Assembly (NCBI GenBank): GCA_964464375.1
Contig: CAYXFU010000016.1
Coordinates: 1-64,000, forward strand
Direction of reading: 5' to 3'
Source: CAIOZA01 sp964464375
Lineage (GTDB): Bacteria; Bacteroidota; Ignavibacteria; Kapaibacteriales; UBA2268
DNA length: 64,000 nt
Under the pieces are notes generated by a model, which made no database searches, was not told where the DNA came from, and saw only the letters and a program-made list of their open reading frames with translations. This document shows, piece after piece, positions 17,932 through 27,338 of this stretch (the first letter of the stretch is position 1; every line of letters starts with the position of its first letter). Made by a program: the position numbers and the translations under genes.

Positions 17932-19836
17932 TTATTTAATTTTCACAAATTTCCCGACTTTATCTCCAATCCGCACAAAATACATCCCAGTAGTTAGAGA
18001 AGTGACATTGATTTGTAGGGGTTCAAAATTTTGAACCCCTACAGTCATTACAGTTTGACCGAATACATTGAAGATACAGATACCCTCAGATGGACTCCAC
18101 TTGGCAAGTGGAGCCCATCTTCTCATATCGATTTCTACGAAATCTGATGCTGGATTGGGTGAAAGAATAAAAGACTCTGCACTTTTGATATCCGATACAT
18201 CTGTGATTAAATGAATAGATAATCTGGCTCTTTGAGGTGTCTTACATTCAGTTGTTAAACTTTGTGCTTCAATATAAACAACTGTATCTTTATAAACATA
18301 TAATGAGAAATAATTTCTTGCTGACTGAAGCAGATTACCACCAACAGGTGAATCATACAGATAAAATGTTGAATTTTTGGGAGACAAAGGTATTATTGAA
18401 ATGTCCTGTTTTTTAATAAGCACAGTATCATTTACTAATACAGGTATTCCAGGATACACTTTAATAGATGTTTGATTTTCTTCCCCGATTGAAACAGGGT
18501 CGGTACTCCTAACTCTGATTTTGTAACTCTCACCTTCTGTAACATCTGAAGGTATTCCTACCTTAATTTTGCCTTGATAAATACTTTTGCTTTTACCTAT
18601 AATTTTGACATTTGATGACCATGAACCGTTTGTGTCTGACAATTCTGCAATAAATTCATTTCCTGTTTTATATAGTATATAAGTTTTGAAAGCCAGATCA
18701 AAGCTATCTCCAGGGCAAAATTGAAGTTTCATTGGCTTGGGGTCATCTGTATTAATTGTTAGCTTTTTGTTCCTGTAATAAATAATATAAAATTCTTTTA
18801 TTGTTGTATCACTAATTACAAATTGATGTCTTGAAGGCTGGATTTGTGCTATTTCCCTCATGTCTGATTTGAATTTGGAATTTGAATCAAGACTTTCATA
18901 TAATAAAAATGTTGAATTTTGTGGGAAATTAATATCTTCATATTCTAATTTCAGTGGATAATCTGTTGCCTTAGAAAAGAACTTTACATGATAAATAAGA
19001 GGTGTAGATTCGTTTTTAAATTCTCTGATATCTCTAGAATTTGAATATGGTTTCTCGTCATTAGGGGCAATATCGTATATTCCGTATTCTAAAGTATATG
19101 GAAGACTATCTATATAAAACCTGGCTTGAAAATTACGCATAATATAGTCAAAAGGACCTTCAGCATAACATGTATCAGCATTCATACTTGCTCTGTAATG
19201 TGATCCAAATATCAGATTTGTTGTATCTATATTTTTTGAAACTAAAAATAACTCAATACCGGGTTTTGAAGTTGAATCAAACCATTCATAAGGATTATAG
19301 AAAATCCAAATCGGTACATCAACATTGACATAACCGCTGTCATTTAATTCTTTTGCAGTAAATAATAAATTTGCTGTATAATAGCCGGGTTTCATTGTTT
19401 TTGGAGGGATAAATTTCAAATCCAAATCTAAATAATTACCTTTTGTTAGGTTGAAAACATTACCACTAGTTACATAATTTGGAAAGGGATTCTGCTTTCC
19501 GGCTCCGGCAACTGATTTGAATACCAAGTATGGCTGATCGGAGCTAATCAGCATTGATTCGATCTTGGATGTATCAGTTTTCAAGCTGATATTCATTATG
19601 CCGGAATGGGTATTACCTGTTCCTGAATCGGATGAAAATGGATTCCTGATTGAATAAGAATAAAGAGAGTTCTTCATTGTCGTTGGCAACCAACCAGTTT
19701 TTCTGTCAATGTTAAACATTAATTCTGCATTTGATGAGATTTTAGCCGAATTGTTATCCATTGCAGTAATAGATTGAGCTGATGTGAGAGCATATCCCAG
19801 TAGGGTGACAATAACTATTAAGTATTTCATCTTCAT
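17932..19836 (-). CDS. large secreted protein with T9SS sorting domain
   Basis: Signal peptide MKMKYLIVIVTLLGYALTSAQS. A body of about 530 mainly beta residues is not recognised; it contains Ig-like stretches (GESYKIRVRSTDPVSIGEEN). The sorting domain begins at LSPNPASDFVEID and ends GMYFVRIGDKVGKFVKIK. Two of its loops are encoded by palindromes: RRWAPLAKWSPSEG by the one at 18089-18119, and GVQNFEPL by the 28-base perfect palindrome at 18015-18042. It starts 11 bases after the next T9SS gene, probably one operon. The function is unknown. Confidence 0.8.
   Translation of the reverse strand: MKMKYLIVIVTLLGYALTSAQSITAMDNNSAKISSNAELMFNIDRKTGWLPTTMKNSLYSYSIRNPFSSDSGTGNTHSGIMNISLKTDTSKIESMLISSDQPYLVFKSVAGAGKQNPFPNYVTSGNVFNLTKGNYLDLDLKFIPPKTMKPGYYTANLLFTAKELNDSGYVNVDVPIWIFYNPYEWFDSTSKPGIELFLVSKNIDTTNLIFGSHYRASMNADTCYAEGPFDYIMRNFQARFYIDSLPYTLEYGIYDIAPNDEKPYSNSRDIREFKNESTPLIYHVKFFSKATDYPLKLEYEDINFPQNSTFLLYESLDSNSKFKSDMREIAQIQPSRHQFVISDTTIKEFYIIYYRNKKLTINTDDPKPMKLQFCPGDSFDLAFKTYILYKTGNEFIAELSDTNGSWSSNVKIIGKSKSIYQGKIKVGIPSDVTEGESYKIRVRSTDPVSIGEENQTSIKVYPGIPVLVNDTVLIKKQDISIIPLSPKNSTFYLYDSPVGGNLLQSARNYFSLYVYKDTVVYIEAQSLTTECKTPQRARLSIHLITDVSDIKSAESFILSPNPASDFVEIDMRRWAPLAKWSPSEGICIFNVFGQTVMTVGVQNFEPLQINVTSLTTGMYFVRIGDKVGKFVKIK
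18015..18042. repeat. 28-base perfect palindrome inside a T9SS sorting domain
   Basis: The arms are GTAGGGGTTCAAAA and its exact complement. It lies in frame between the GQTV strand and the LQINVTSL strand of the sorting domain. GTAGGGG/CCCCTAC ends are shared with the palindromes at 20018-20045, 38226-38253 and 38514-38538, so this is one family with variable cores. Confidence 0.85.
18089..18119. repeat. 31-base palindrome GATGG(A/G)CTCCACTTG inside a T9SS sorting domain
   Basis: Two 15-base arms match at 14 positions around one central base. The palindrome encodes a Trp/Arg/Pro-rich loop after the first sorting-domain strand (DFVEI). A close relative stands in non-coding DNA at 60370-60400, showing that this is a dispersed element and not a coding coincidence. 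Confidence 0.8.
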
Positions 19837-19847
19837 TTTATCCCATT

Positions 19848-20636
19848 TTACAATTTTATAAATTTCCCAACTTTATCCCCAATTCTCACAAAATACATCC
19901 CCGGAGGCAAACTGGAGATATCGATTCTTACTCCCTCCCTGCTCGCGGGGAGGGTTGGGGTGGGGTTAGGTGTGGCCTGTATTTCTCCCAGCACATTATA
20001 TATACTCACGTCGCTTTGTAGGGGCGAACGGCCGTTCGCCCCTACGGATATTTCTATGAAATCTGTAGTTGGATTAGGCGATACTTCAAAATCTTCTTTA
20101 TTTTCTGGATTTTTTGATGGAACGTCCAAATTAGTATCCTCGTATCTTCTTAGATAATTGAAATTTGTAACAAGGCTTACATGTCCTATCTTATTTTCAA
20201 CTGAATCTATGTTAGAATAATTCATCAGTCTTAGAAGCAAAACTCGTGGTAAAAATTTGGTGGTATCGGGTTCTTGAGGTAAATACTCCCTAAACCAAAA
20301 TGTTCCATAAAGCGATTCAAAATGCTGAAATTCATTTTTTGTATTTAAATAGGTTGTAAGAATATCATGCCATGTATATTCTATTATTGTGTCTTTTGGA
20401 TAAATTCCAGATCTAGGAATAACATTATACTGAAATTCAACTCGAAAAATTTGTTTGGCATATAATTGTCCAAATGTCGGTGACCAGTAACAGCTATCAA
20501 CTTTGACCGAATCGGGATTTTGAAATCCCATCTTTTGATGCTTAAGTAGTTTTAGGCAACTGTCTGGTACTTGTGCATAATTTGCACCCAAACCAATAAA
20601 ACTAAAATAAAGAAACATAAAGAATAATCTTTTCAT
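19848..20636 (-). CDS. secreted protein with T9SS sorting domain
   Basis: Signal peptide MKRLFFMFLYFSFIGLGANYAQ. About 150 residues of unrecognised body follow (PDSCLKLLKHQKMGFQNPDS; VEFQYNVIPRSG). The sorting domain starts at VSPNPTTDFIEIS and ends GMYFVRIGDKVGKFIKL. Its first loop, VGANGRSPLQSD, is encoded by the perfect palindrome at 20018-20045. Its second loop, ATPNPTPTLPASREGV, is encoded by a CTCCCTCC-type repeat at 19931-19967. It is the upstream partner of the gene at 17932-19836. The function is unknown. Confidence 0.8.
   Translation of the reverse strand: MKRLFFMFLYFSFIGLGANYAQVPDSCLKLLKHQKMGFQNPDSVKVDSCYWSPTFGQLYAKQIFRVEFQYNVIPRSGIYPKDTIIEYTWHDILTTYLNTKNEFQHFESLYGTFWFREYLPQEPDTTKFLPRVLLLRLMNYSNIDSVENKIGHVSLVTNFNYLRRYEDTNLDVPSKNPENKEDFEVSPNPTTDFIEISVGANGRSPLQSDVSIYNVLGEIQATPNPTPTLPASREGVRIDISSLPPGMYFVRIGDKVGKFIKL
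19931..19967. repeat. CTCCCTCC...GGGAGGG repeat inside a coding region
   Basis: A C-rich/G-rich stretch with CTCCCTCCCTGCTCGCGGGG, followed by GAGGGTTGGGG and GTGGGG. It is in frame in the second variable loop of the sorting domain. Related non-coding copies with CTCGCTCGCGGCAGGGTTGG are at about 7505 and 9138. Confidence 0.7.
20018..20045. repeat. 28-base perfect palindrome inside a T9SS sorting domain
   Basis: GTAGGGGCGAACGG and its exact complement. It is in frame, encoding VGANGRSPL. A copy with one changed base is at 38226-38253, in the orphan sorting domain. Confidence 0.85.
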
Positions 20637-20778
20637 TTTTGTAGCCTCATAAAAATTTATCCATTATTAACCCCAACTTAAGCATGGGGTTAATAAATTC
20701 TTTTAGTTTATTAACCTCAGTGAATAACTTAACACATTTAACTCAAAAAAGTTACATAGAATACCAAAATTTCTTCGA

Positions 20779-21570
20779 TTATCTAGAAAGATAAATTCTC
20801 TTGCGGATTAGTTTTTCCTTACCAATACGGACTTCGCCGACATAATCGCCAACGGGCAGTAGTCTTCCCGAATCATCGCGTCCGTTCCATGTGTAAGTGA
20901 AGTCGCCGGGGCTCTGGATTCCGTCGAACATTGTAGCGATGATCACCGCATTCATAGAATAGACAACAACCTGCACTCTGGTTCTATATTCTAATGTATA
21001 TTTCATTACGGGCGAAACATCCTCAACTAGTCCGAGAAAACTCCCAATCATTGAAAAAGGAATTTTAAGTCCATTGGGGTTATAAAGAGTTGTGTTATTA
21101 TAGGTCGATGCCTGCTGTAGATTGTATTCATGCTGGAACATCTCTCTAGCCGATGGTTTGAAGTATTCCGGAGGTATGTCGAGATTCTCACGGATTCTTT
21201 CGTATGGAGAATATGGTTTTTTAGCTACTGTAGGTAAATATTGGGAAAACATTCTGAGGTCATTGTTTAGCCTTGTCGAAAGTGGGATTCTCAATCGCAA
21301 AGCTCTTGTATAATTGCTGTCCTGAAACATTGATGTAGGTCTGCCGAATGCTCCGGGCATAGCATCCAATTTAGTTTTGACAGTGTCAATCTTTATTGTA
21401 TCGCCTTTTAATATCTGAAGCGGAGTGAAGTTATTATCCTTGAGAATAACCTTAGAACTATCAGCTCCTGTTTTAAGGGCAAATGAAGAATTTGTGAATA
21501 TAAAAAGGAACACAATGGCACTTAAAATAAAATGCAGATTTGACAGAGTATGTTTGATTTGACCGGACAT
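20779..21570 (-). CDS. secreted protein with FlgD-like C-terminal domain
   Basis: The signal peptide is near residues 12-32 (LHFILSAIVFLFIFTNSSFAL), preceded by a charged MSGQIKHTLSN. The middle (60-180) is Pro/Tyr-rich and unrecognised. The C-terminal 75 residues (VQVVVYSMNAVIIATMFDGI, then TYTWNGRDDSGRLLPVGDYV) form the FlgD-like Ig fold often found at the ends of exported proteins in this phylum. It probably serves as, or mimics, a sorting or adhesion module. It lies 142 bases from the next T9SS gene with no visible terminator. Confidence 0.75.
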   Translation of the reverse strand: MSGQIKHTLSNLHFILSAIVFLFIFTNSSFALKTGADSSKVILKDNNFTPLQILKGDTIKIDTVKTKLDAMPGAFGRPTSMFQDSNYTRALRLRIPLSTRLNNDLRMFSQYLPTVAKKPYSPYERIRENLDIPPEYFKPSAREMFQHEYNLQQASTYNNTTLYNPNGLKIPFSMIGSFLGLVEDVSPVMKYTLEYRTRVQVVVYSMNAVIIATMFDGIQSPGDFTYTWNGRDDSGRLLPVGDYVGEVRIGKEKLIRKRIYLSR

Positions 21571-21716
21571 AAAGATTCAAATATTATTTCTAATCAATTT
21601 ATCATAAAATTAACGTTAAAGCTGAAATTTAAGTATAATTTTTAAAAATATAAATTGGAAGAATTAAATCATATCTTTTGTTACTATATTTCCTAGAGTG
21701 TAAACATCAAAAATAG

Positions 21717-22856
21717 CTACAATTTTTTCAGCCACGCAGAAAAGAAAACATCCGTAACAAAATATGATCCCTTTTCGGTATGTATCAGTTCTTTGTCAAG
21801 AAGTGACTTCAGAGCCTGGCTAACTGTGCTTGTAGAACTCAAATGATACTTACGGATGAATTCTCCTGAAGTTGGTTCTTTTATAGCATCTTCTCCTGCG
21901 ATCGCTCTAAGCAGCTGCCATTGGTTGTTTGTCAGAAGGCTTCGGTAGCTGTGATATACAGATTCATTTCCGTTGATTATATTGTTCAAGGTTGTTTCGA
22001 TGTCCTTTTGTTTTATCGTCTTTAGTCTCTGCTCAAATAATCTGTTGCATAAAAACTGAACGTAGTAAGTATGTGTACGGGCTTTACTCAGTATTAACTT
22101 AGCTTCTTTTTCTGCTATCGTCTGCTTTCCTGTTCTGAATTGCTTGATGATAAATTCTATATACTTTTTGTCATTTATTTTTTGCAATTCAAAAAACTCA
22201 CTGCTCTGATAAAATGGTCTTCCTGCGTCGCTGAACATTGACATCAGAAGATGCTTCTTACTTCCCGAAAAGACAAAATTTGCATTGGCAATCGATTGAA
22301 TATGCGAACGAAGCACAGCTTCGACATTTTTCTCTGGATATTCGGATATTTGTTGAAATTCATCGATGCAGATGTAAAAATGCTTTTTTACTGACTTTAT
22401 ATATCTGAAAACATCATCAATCGTGCTGAGGGCTTCATCATCGTCACTTATTTTCAGCTCAATCGATGGAAGATTTGTATTAGAGTCAATTGTCAACGAG
22501 GGTGTTATCCTTGTCAGTAACGACTTAATCGCAGCAAATGACTTCATTGTCAGAGTTGCCGACTGCTCGAAGACACTTTTAGCGAATACTCTTGTGAAGG
22601 AAGCCAGGTCAGTTGTCGGCATGATGTCGATATAGACGGGAACAATTTCATTCTTCGACTGCATAATATTCTGAACATGTTTAACCAGAACGGACTTGCC
22701 GAGTCTGCGAATTGAAGCCAGAACCACATTTCTGCCATTAGTAGCAGCATTCGTGAGCTTTTTAGTTTCCACCTCCCTGTCGCAGAAGTATTCAGGGGAA
22801 TCGTATCCAAATATCACGAATGGATTTTTAATGTCTGTTTTTATGTCGTATACCAT
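21717..22856 (-). CDS. AAA ATPase of the archaeal-ATPase-like family with C-terminal winged helix
   Basis: The N-terminal YFCDREVETKKL precedes a P-loop ASIRRLGKSVLVKH (about 40-53). Walker B is FYICIDEFQQI (about 155), and FSGSKKHLLMSMF is a sensor-1-like strand. This is the NTPase architecture of the ATPase_2 family, related to the STAND/Orc side of AAA proteins. The C-terminal 75 residues (NQWQLLRAIAG ... STSTVSQALKSLLDKELIHTEKG) form a winged helix, so DNA binding is plausible. Family members are widespread but poorly characterised. A 47-base palindrome lies 7 bases before the start and is a natural candidate for autoregulation. Confidence 0.85.
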   Translation of the reverse strand: MVYDIKTDIKNPFVIFGYDSPEYFCDREVETKKLTNAATNGRNVVLASIRRLGKSVLVKHVQNIMQSKNEIVPVYIDIMPTTDLASFTRVFAKSVFEQSATLTMKSFAAIKSLLTRITPSLTIDSNTNLPSIELKISDDDEALSTIDDVFRYIKSVKKHFYICIDEFQQISEYPEKNVEAVLRSHIQSIANANFVFSGSKKHLLMSMFSDAGRPFYQSSEFFELQKINDKKYIEFIIKQFRTGKQTIAEKEAKLILSKARTHTYYVQFLCNRLFEQRLKTIKQKDIETTLNNIINGNESVYHSYRSLLTNNQWQLLRAIAGEDAIKEPTSGEFIRKYHLSSTSTVSQALKSLLDKELIHTEKGSYFVTDVFFSAWLKKL

Positions 22857-22863
22857 AGTATCT

Positions 22864-22910
22864 ATTCCATATTTTACGTTACATGTTTTATATAACGTAA
22901 ATTATGGAAT
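22864..22910. promoter_or_regulatory. large inverted repeat directly upstream of the AAA ATPase gene
   Basis: 18-base arms (22864-22881 and 22893-22910) match at 17 positions around an 11-base AT spacer. The innermost exact core is TTTACGTTA / TAACGTAAA. Its place immediately before the ATG, and the winged helix in the encoded protein, suggest an operator. A hairpin in the mRNA leader is the alternative. Confidence 0.65.
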
Positions 22911-22970
22911 TATAGTTTATTTTGCAAATAAAAATGTATTTTTAGGGGTTAAGTTGCGGATAATTATCAA

Positions 22971-25900
22971 TCACTCAGTGATTGCTTCAGTGAAGATATC
23001 CTTGGATGGAACTGTAAAATAGAAGCTGGTGCCTTTGCCCAATCTTGATTCAACCCGGATTTTTCCATGGTGTTTATCAACAAATTCCTTGCATAGAACA
23101 AGTCCAAGACCTGTGCCTGGTTCACCTTTTGTTCCGATAGATATTATTTTTTCGTCTATCTTGAAGAGTTTCCGTCGTATCTCATCAGTCATGCCAATGC
23201 CATCGTCTTTGATGCAGATTTCCACCATATCATTATCGAGAACTACAGAAGTGATGTCAATATGCCCGCCTTCATTGGTGAACTTCAGTGCATTCGAAAC
23301 AAAATTGCGGACGATTGTGTTTATCATATTGAGGTCAGCAAAGATAAAAATATTCTCGTCAGAGTTATTTAATAATTCTATTTTTTTGGTTGAGGCATTC
23401 GACATCAGAATATCCATCGGAATATCTATAGCATCCCGTAAGGAGAGATTTTCGGGATTGAACGGGATAGCACCATTCTGAATCCTTGACCATTCAAGAA
23501 GATTATTGAGCAGGCGATTCAATCTGTTGGCATTAATATTCAGCTCCGACAGGAATTCACTTAACTCTGTAAAGCTAAGGTTATAGACTTCCTTTGTCAT
23601 CATTTCTGTTAACATCAGGAACGAAGACAATGGACTTCTAAGGTCGTGGGCAATAATTGAAAAGAATCTATCCTTGCTTGCATTGAGCTCCTTCAGCTGA
23701 GTTGAAGATTCCGACAGTGAAAGATTGAGTTCCTGAACCACTTTCGCTTCTTCTTCTATTTTGTCATGTGAAATCTGAAGCTCATCGATCAGCTTTATTT
23801 TCTCATTCTCATGGATTTTATCTATTGTAACGTCCTGTATAAAGCCCATTAATTTGTTTGCTTTGTTATTCTCATCGAACAGGACTTCATTGGAAGTGAT
23901 AACGTAGCGGACAGAACCATCAACCCGGATAATTCTATGTTCAAATTCAAACATTCCTGAACCTGAAATTGAGTCTTCAATTCTGCTAGTATATTCTTCA
24001 AGATCATCGGGATGAATAAACTTCTTCATAATTTCGTTTGAAGGCTCTATCTCGCCAACCATCAAGCCGTAAATTCTATAAATCTCATCGGACCAGTAAG
24101 ATTCACCAGATTTGAGATTTACCTCCCAGCTTCCCAGATGAGCAAGTTTTTCTGAGTAAAGGAGGCGCTTTTCATTATTCTTCAGAATTTCCTCAAACCG
24201 TTTTGCTTCAGTTACATCATGTCCAATTGCTTCATAGGTACGCACATACTTGCTTTCATCTCTCACCGGAATAAAAGTGAATTCCATCAATTTGTGCTGA
24301 CCTTTTCTCGTTATCCATGTCAGAAGCTGGTTTTTGACGATTTTTTTTCCGCTCTTCAGCATTTCGATTATATTTATGCTGGTTTCTATCGAATCCGGAT
24401 GAAGAATTTTGAAGGATAGACTCGAATCTTCCTGGAATTCCGATAGTCTGTATCCGAGTAATTGCTCAGCGGCAGGGTTCAGAAATATAATCTGACCAGT
24501 ATCAGCTTCCGCTCTGTATATAGCTTCACCTGCGTTGAGTGTTAATCGCTCATAAGTATCACTCAATTCTCTTAGCTTGTTCTTTAATTTCTTGCTTTCG
24601 GTTCTGTCTATTATTGTTATCAGTCCATGCGGAGTATTGTTCTTTGTGAAAGGAACAATAATATAATCCAGCCAGATTTCGCGACCGTCGTAGCTTTCTG
24701 ATAGAATCTCGCCGTAAGCTTTTTTGTCGGTTTCCATAACAAACTTAAATTCATCGTAGATAGTCGATGTGAGGCAGATTATACTTTCCTTGAGAGTCAG
24801 TTTCTGCATTTTGTCGAGCTCTATACCAAGTATCTTGCAAAAAGAGGTGTTTACAAATACGCAATCACCATTACAGTTGTAAGCCGCTTTACCCAAAGGA
24901 GATGCTTCAATAATTTTGATGTTAAGATCGAGTTCATCCTGGATTTTCTTCTCAAGAATTTTTCTTTCGGTGATATCTCGTGCAATACCTGTCGTACCAA
25001 GAACATTCCCATCGTTATCGATAATTGGTGCATTATGAATTTCAATCCAGCTGTCTTCACCGTTTATCTCTAAATGTTCTTCTGTACTTATCTTTTTTCC
25101 CTGCGTCATAACTTCGATGTCGTTCTGAAGATGCCGGTAAGCCAAATCATCAGGGAAGACATCGTGATCGTTTTTCCCGATTAATTTATCGGGATCCTTT
25201 TCGGGACTAAGCTCAGCAAGAGTCTTATTCACGAGAAGATACTTTCCTTCTTCGTCCTTAAACCAGGAATAAAATGGTAGGTTATCAAAGATTGCCCGAA
25301 AATGTGCTTCTTTAACCCTCAGATCATTTTCCGTTTTAAGTCTCTCTGATATATTTCTTGAAATACTGAGAATCACTTCTCTGCCATTGAGTTCGATAAT
25401 ACTGCTCTTAGCTTCAACCGGAATAATCTCGCCGGATTTATTCACATGGAATGAATCGAACACAATCACGCGATTCTCAATGAGCTGAGCTAATTTCTGC
25501 GGACGAATCTCCTGAATATGCTGTGGCATAAAGTCATAGAGAGTTGAGCTTGTCAGGACTTCATAACTGCATCCAAAATGCTGAGTGGCGGCATAGTTAG
25601 CCTCGATTATTCTGCCATCGAATTCGTGAATCAGCACGGGATCGAGCAGGTTGTCCAGAATTGCCTTGAAGTAGTTTCGTGCAGAACGCAGTTCTTTTTC
25701 TATATTAATAAGTTTAGTGATGTTACGGCAAACAATAATTGTAGCTTTATAAGTTCCATTTTCGTCAAGATCGGGTGTGGCTGCAATAGATAGAATCCTA
25801 CTTTCACCGTTTGGGCGGATAATTTGCAATTGGTAATTACTGCTTTCGCCACGTTTACGCTTTTCAGTTTCTTTACGCAAAAGAATGATCTGGCTTTCGG

Positions 25901-26084
25901 GAACGAAATCGAGGAGACTCTTGCCGGTAAGCTCACCGTGGGTAACCCCGAATATCCGCGATAGAGCTTTATTGCAGTATATAATGTTTTCATTTTCATC
26001 CACAACGAAGAATCCGTCATTGATGTTCTCAATGAGTCTGTTATAATCGAGTTTATAATCCTGGTTGTCAGGTAAATCAGTCAT
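22971..26084 (-). CDS. soluble multi-PAS sensor histidine kinase
   Basis: 1037 residues with no membrane segment. Six PAS modules stand in a row, opening at about residues 14 (LIENINDGFFVVDENENIIY), 140 (FKAILDNLLDPVLIHEFDGR), 262 (FRAIFDNLPFYSWFKDEEGK), 388 (IIEASPLGKAAYNCNGDC), 508 (YERLTLNAGEAIYRAEADTG) and 640 (LAHLGSWEVNLKSGES). The dimerisation box is FFSIIAHDLRSPLSSF (about 806). The ATPase has the N box (NFVSNALKFTNEGG) and the G boxes DDGIGM and GTGLGLVLCKEF. There is no receiver domain and no adjacent response regulator. The signal is unknown; PAS domains suggest redox or small-molecule sensing. Confidence 0.93.
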   Translation of the reverse strand: MTDLPDNQDYKLDYNRLIENINDGFFVVDENENIIYCNKALSRIFGVTHGELTGKSLLDFVPESQIILLRKETEKRKRGESSNYQLQIIRPNGESRILSIAATPDLDENGTYKATIIVCRNITKLINIEKELRSARNYFKAILDNLLDPVLIHEFDGRIIEANYAATQHFGCSYEVLTSSTLYDFMPQHIQEIRPQKLAQLIENRVIVFDSFHVNKSGEIIPVEAKSSIIELNGREVILSISRNISERLKTENDLRVKEAHFRAIFDNLPFYSWFKDEEGKYLLVNKTLAELSPEKDPDKLIGKNDHDVFPDDLAYRHLQNDIEVMTQGKKISTEEHLEINGEDSWIEIHNAPIIDNDGNVLGTTGIARDITERKILEKKIQDELDLNIKIIEASPLGKAAYNCNGDCVFVNTSFCKILGIELDKMQKLTLKESIICLTSTIYDEFKFVMETDKKAYGEILSESYDGREIWLDYIIVPFTKNNTPHGLITIIDRTESKKLKNKLRELSDTYERLTLNAGEAIYRAEADTGQIIFLNPAAEQLLGYRLSEFQEDSSLSFKILHPDSIETSINIIEMLKSGKKIVKNQLLTWITRKGQHKLMEFTFIPVRDESKYVRTYEAIGHDVTEAKRFEEILKNNEKRLLYSEKLAHLGSWEVNLKSGESYWSDEIYRIYGLMVGEIEPSNEIMKKFIHPDDLEEYTSRIEDSISGSGMFEFEHRIIRVDGSVRYVITSNEVLFDENNKANKLMGFIQDVTIDKIHENEKIKLIDELQISHDKIEEEAKVVQELNLSLSESSTQLKELNASKDRFFSIIAHDLRSPLSSFLMLTEMMTKEVYNLSFTELSEFLSELNINANRLNRLLNNLLEWSRIQNGAIPFNPENLSLRDAIDIPMDILMSNASTKKIELLNNSDENIFIFADLNMINTIVRNFVSNALKFTNEGGHIDITSVVLDNDMVEICIKDDGIGMTDEIRRKLFKIDEKIISIGTKGEPGTGLGLVLCKEFVDKHHGKIRVESRLGKGTSFYFTVPSKDIFTEAITE

Positions 26085-26162
26085 ATCGCCGCTTTTCGCT
26101 TTAAAAGCCTGTTGTTTGTCCTAGACCAATTCGCACTCAAACATATAATTTAAATACAAAGT

Positions 26163-26237
26163 TGTCATTCCTGCACATGCAGGAATCTCGTAAAGTTAGA
26201 GAGATTCCGGGACAAGCCCGGAATGACACGATGATAT
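26163..26237. repeat. dispersed repeat, GTCATTCCTGC / GGAATGAC type
   Basis: GTCATTCCTGCACATGCAGG near the left end and GACAAGCCCGGAATGAC at the right end form a nested hairpin. A related, more degenerate copy is at 26485-26582, and a short one (GTCATACCTGCGTATGCAGG) is at about 38339. Confidence 0.6.
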
Positions 26238-26484
26238 TATTTTTCATCTATGTTATCATCTTGGTATCGGACTCAGAAATTCGTACAATTTCAGTCTAAT
26301 CTAATATAATCGACAATATAAGGAATATATTGAGAGAGTGTGGAAAAAAAATCAGAATTTTTTGAATAATTTAACCAAATTGTTCTATTGTGAATGGTTA
26401 GATGGGATTGCATCTAAAATGGATAAATATTAAACCCAGATAGTGCATTGGAACGTTTTCTATTCTTTGAAAACGCTGTTCTGT

Positions 26485-26645
26485 CATGTCATTCCTGCAA
26501 TCACAAAGTAACAGCGAAGCTAATGCAGGAATCTTTTTTTGGTAAGAAAAGCATAGATTCCCGCCTTGTCTGGAATGTCATAATCAATAAATTGCAACGC
26601 CTGTATTAGCCCCCTTTTTTCAAAGGAAGTTTGGGGGTTTCTCCG
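26485..26645. repeat. second repeat cluster between the histidine kinase gene and trmB
   Basis: It contains TCATTCCTGCAATC ... ATGCAGGAATC and then a block with TAGCCCCCTTTTTTCAAAGG and GGGGGTTT. The latter resembles 51540-51580 (GAAAAAGGGGGCTAATAC). The C5/G5 arms could terminate trmB transcription. Nothing else coding is seen in 26085-26654. Confidence 0.5.
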
Positions 26646-26654
26646 GAATAATTC

Positions 26655-27329
26655 TTACTCTTTTGTTGCAATAATCCTGTAAAAAGGAATGTTCATTTTT
26701 CGGCAGAACGTTTCTTTGTTGGTGATGGGTAATCCCCATTCATCGTCACTTTCTATAAATTTTGGGTTCAGCGATTTAATATCTTTCAGCATCTCCAGAT
26801 GATATTCATGAACTTCTTCGACATCGGTAGCAAGGAACAATCTGCCACCCTGCCTCAATACACGTATGAATTCTAGCAGAACAGGATTGTTGAAAGCTCT
26901 GCGTTTGTGGTGCTTCTTCTTGGGCCATGGATCGGGGAAAAGATAATATATTTCGTCGATAGATTCACTATTGATGAACCCTAATCCATTCACAACGCTA
27001 TACCACAGAATGCCGCAGTTAGGAATATTTTCTCCAGCGATCACTTCCTGAAGCCAGTCAACTGCACCTTTGCGAACTTCTATCCCCAAGATGTTAATTT
27101 CCGGATATGCCTCGGCAGTATCGAGCAGAAGTCTGCCCTTGCCGCAACCTACGTCTAGTCTTGATGGCGGGAGTGAATTGCTGTAAACATCCTTCCAATC
27201 AATTGATTCAATCAATGGGGGATAGAAGTTCGGCACTTCCTTCAGCTCACTCAATGGCAGATAGAGATTAGGCGATGTGTGATGCCTCATCCTGTTAGGA
27301 AGCGGATATTTTTCTGAATCTATTTTCAA
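26655..27329 (-). CDS. trmB: tRNA (guanine-N7-)-methyltransferase
   Basis: Methylates G46 of tRNA using S-adenosylmethionine. The SAM motif I is RLDVGCGKGRLLLDTAEAYP, followed by ILGIEVRKGAVDWLQE. The TrmB hallmark FPDPWPKKKHHKRR is complete. The 224-residue length is normal. It follows pheT after 9 bases on the same strand, so the two translation-related genes are probably co-transcribed. Confidence 0.95.
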   Translation of the reverse strand: MKIDSEKYPLPNRMRHHTSPNLYLPLSELKEVPNFYPPLIESIDWKDVYSNSLPPSRLDVGCGKGRLLLDTAEAYPEINILGIEVRKGAVDWLQEVIAGENIPNCGILWYSVVNGLGFINSESIDEIYYLFPDPWPKKKHHKRRAFNNPVLLEFIRVLRQGGRLFLATDVEEVHEYHLEMLKDIKSLNPKFIESDDEWGLPITNKETFCRKMNIPFYRIIATKE

Positions 27330-27338
27330 TATATTTAA

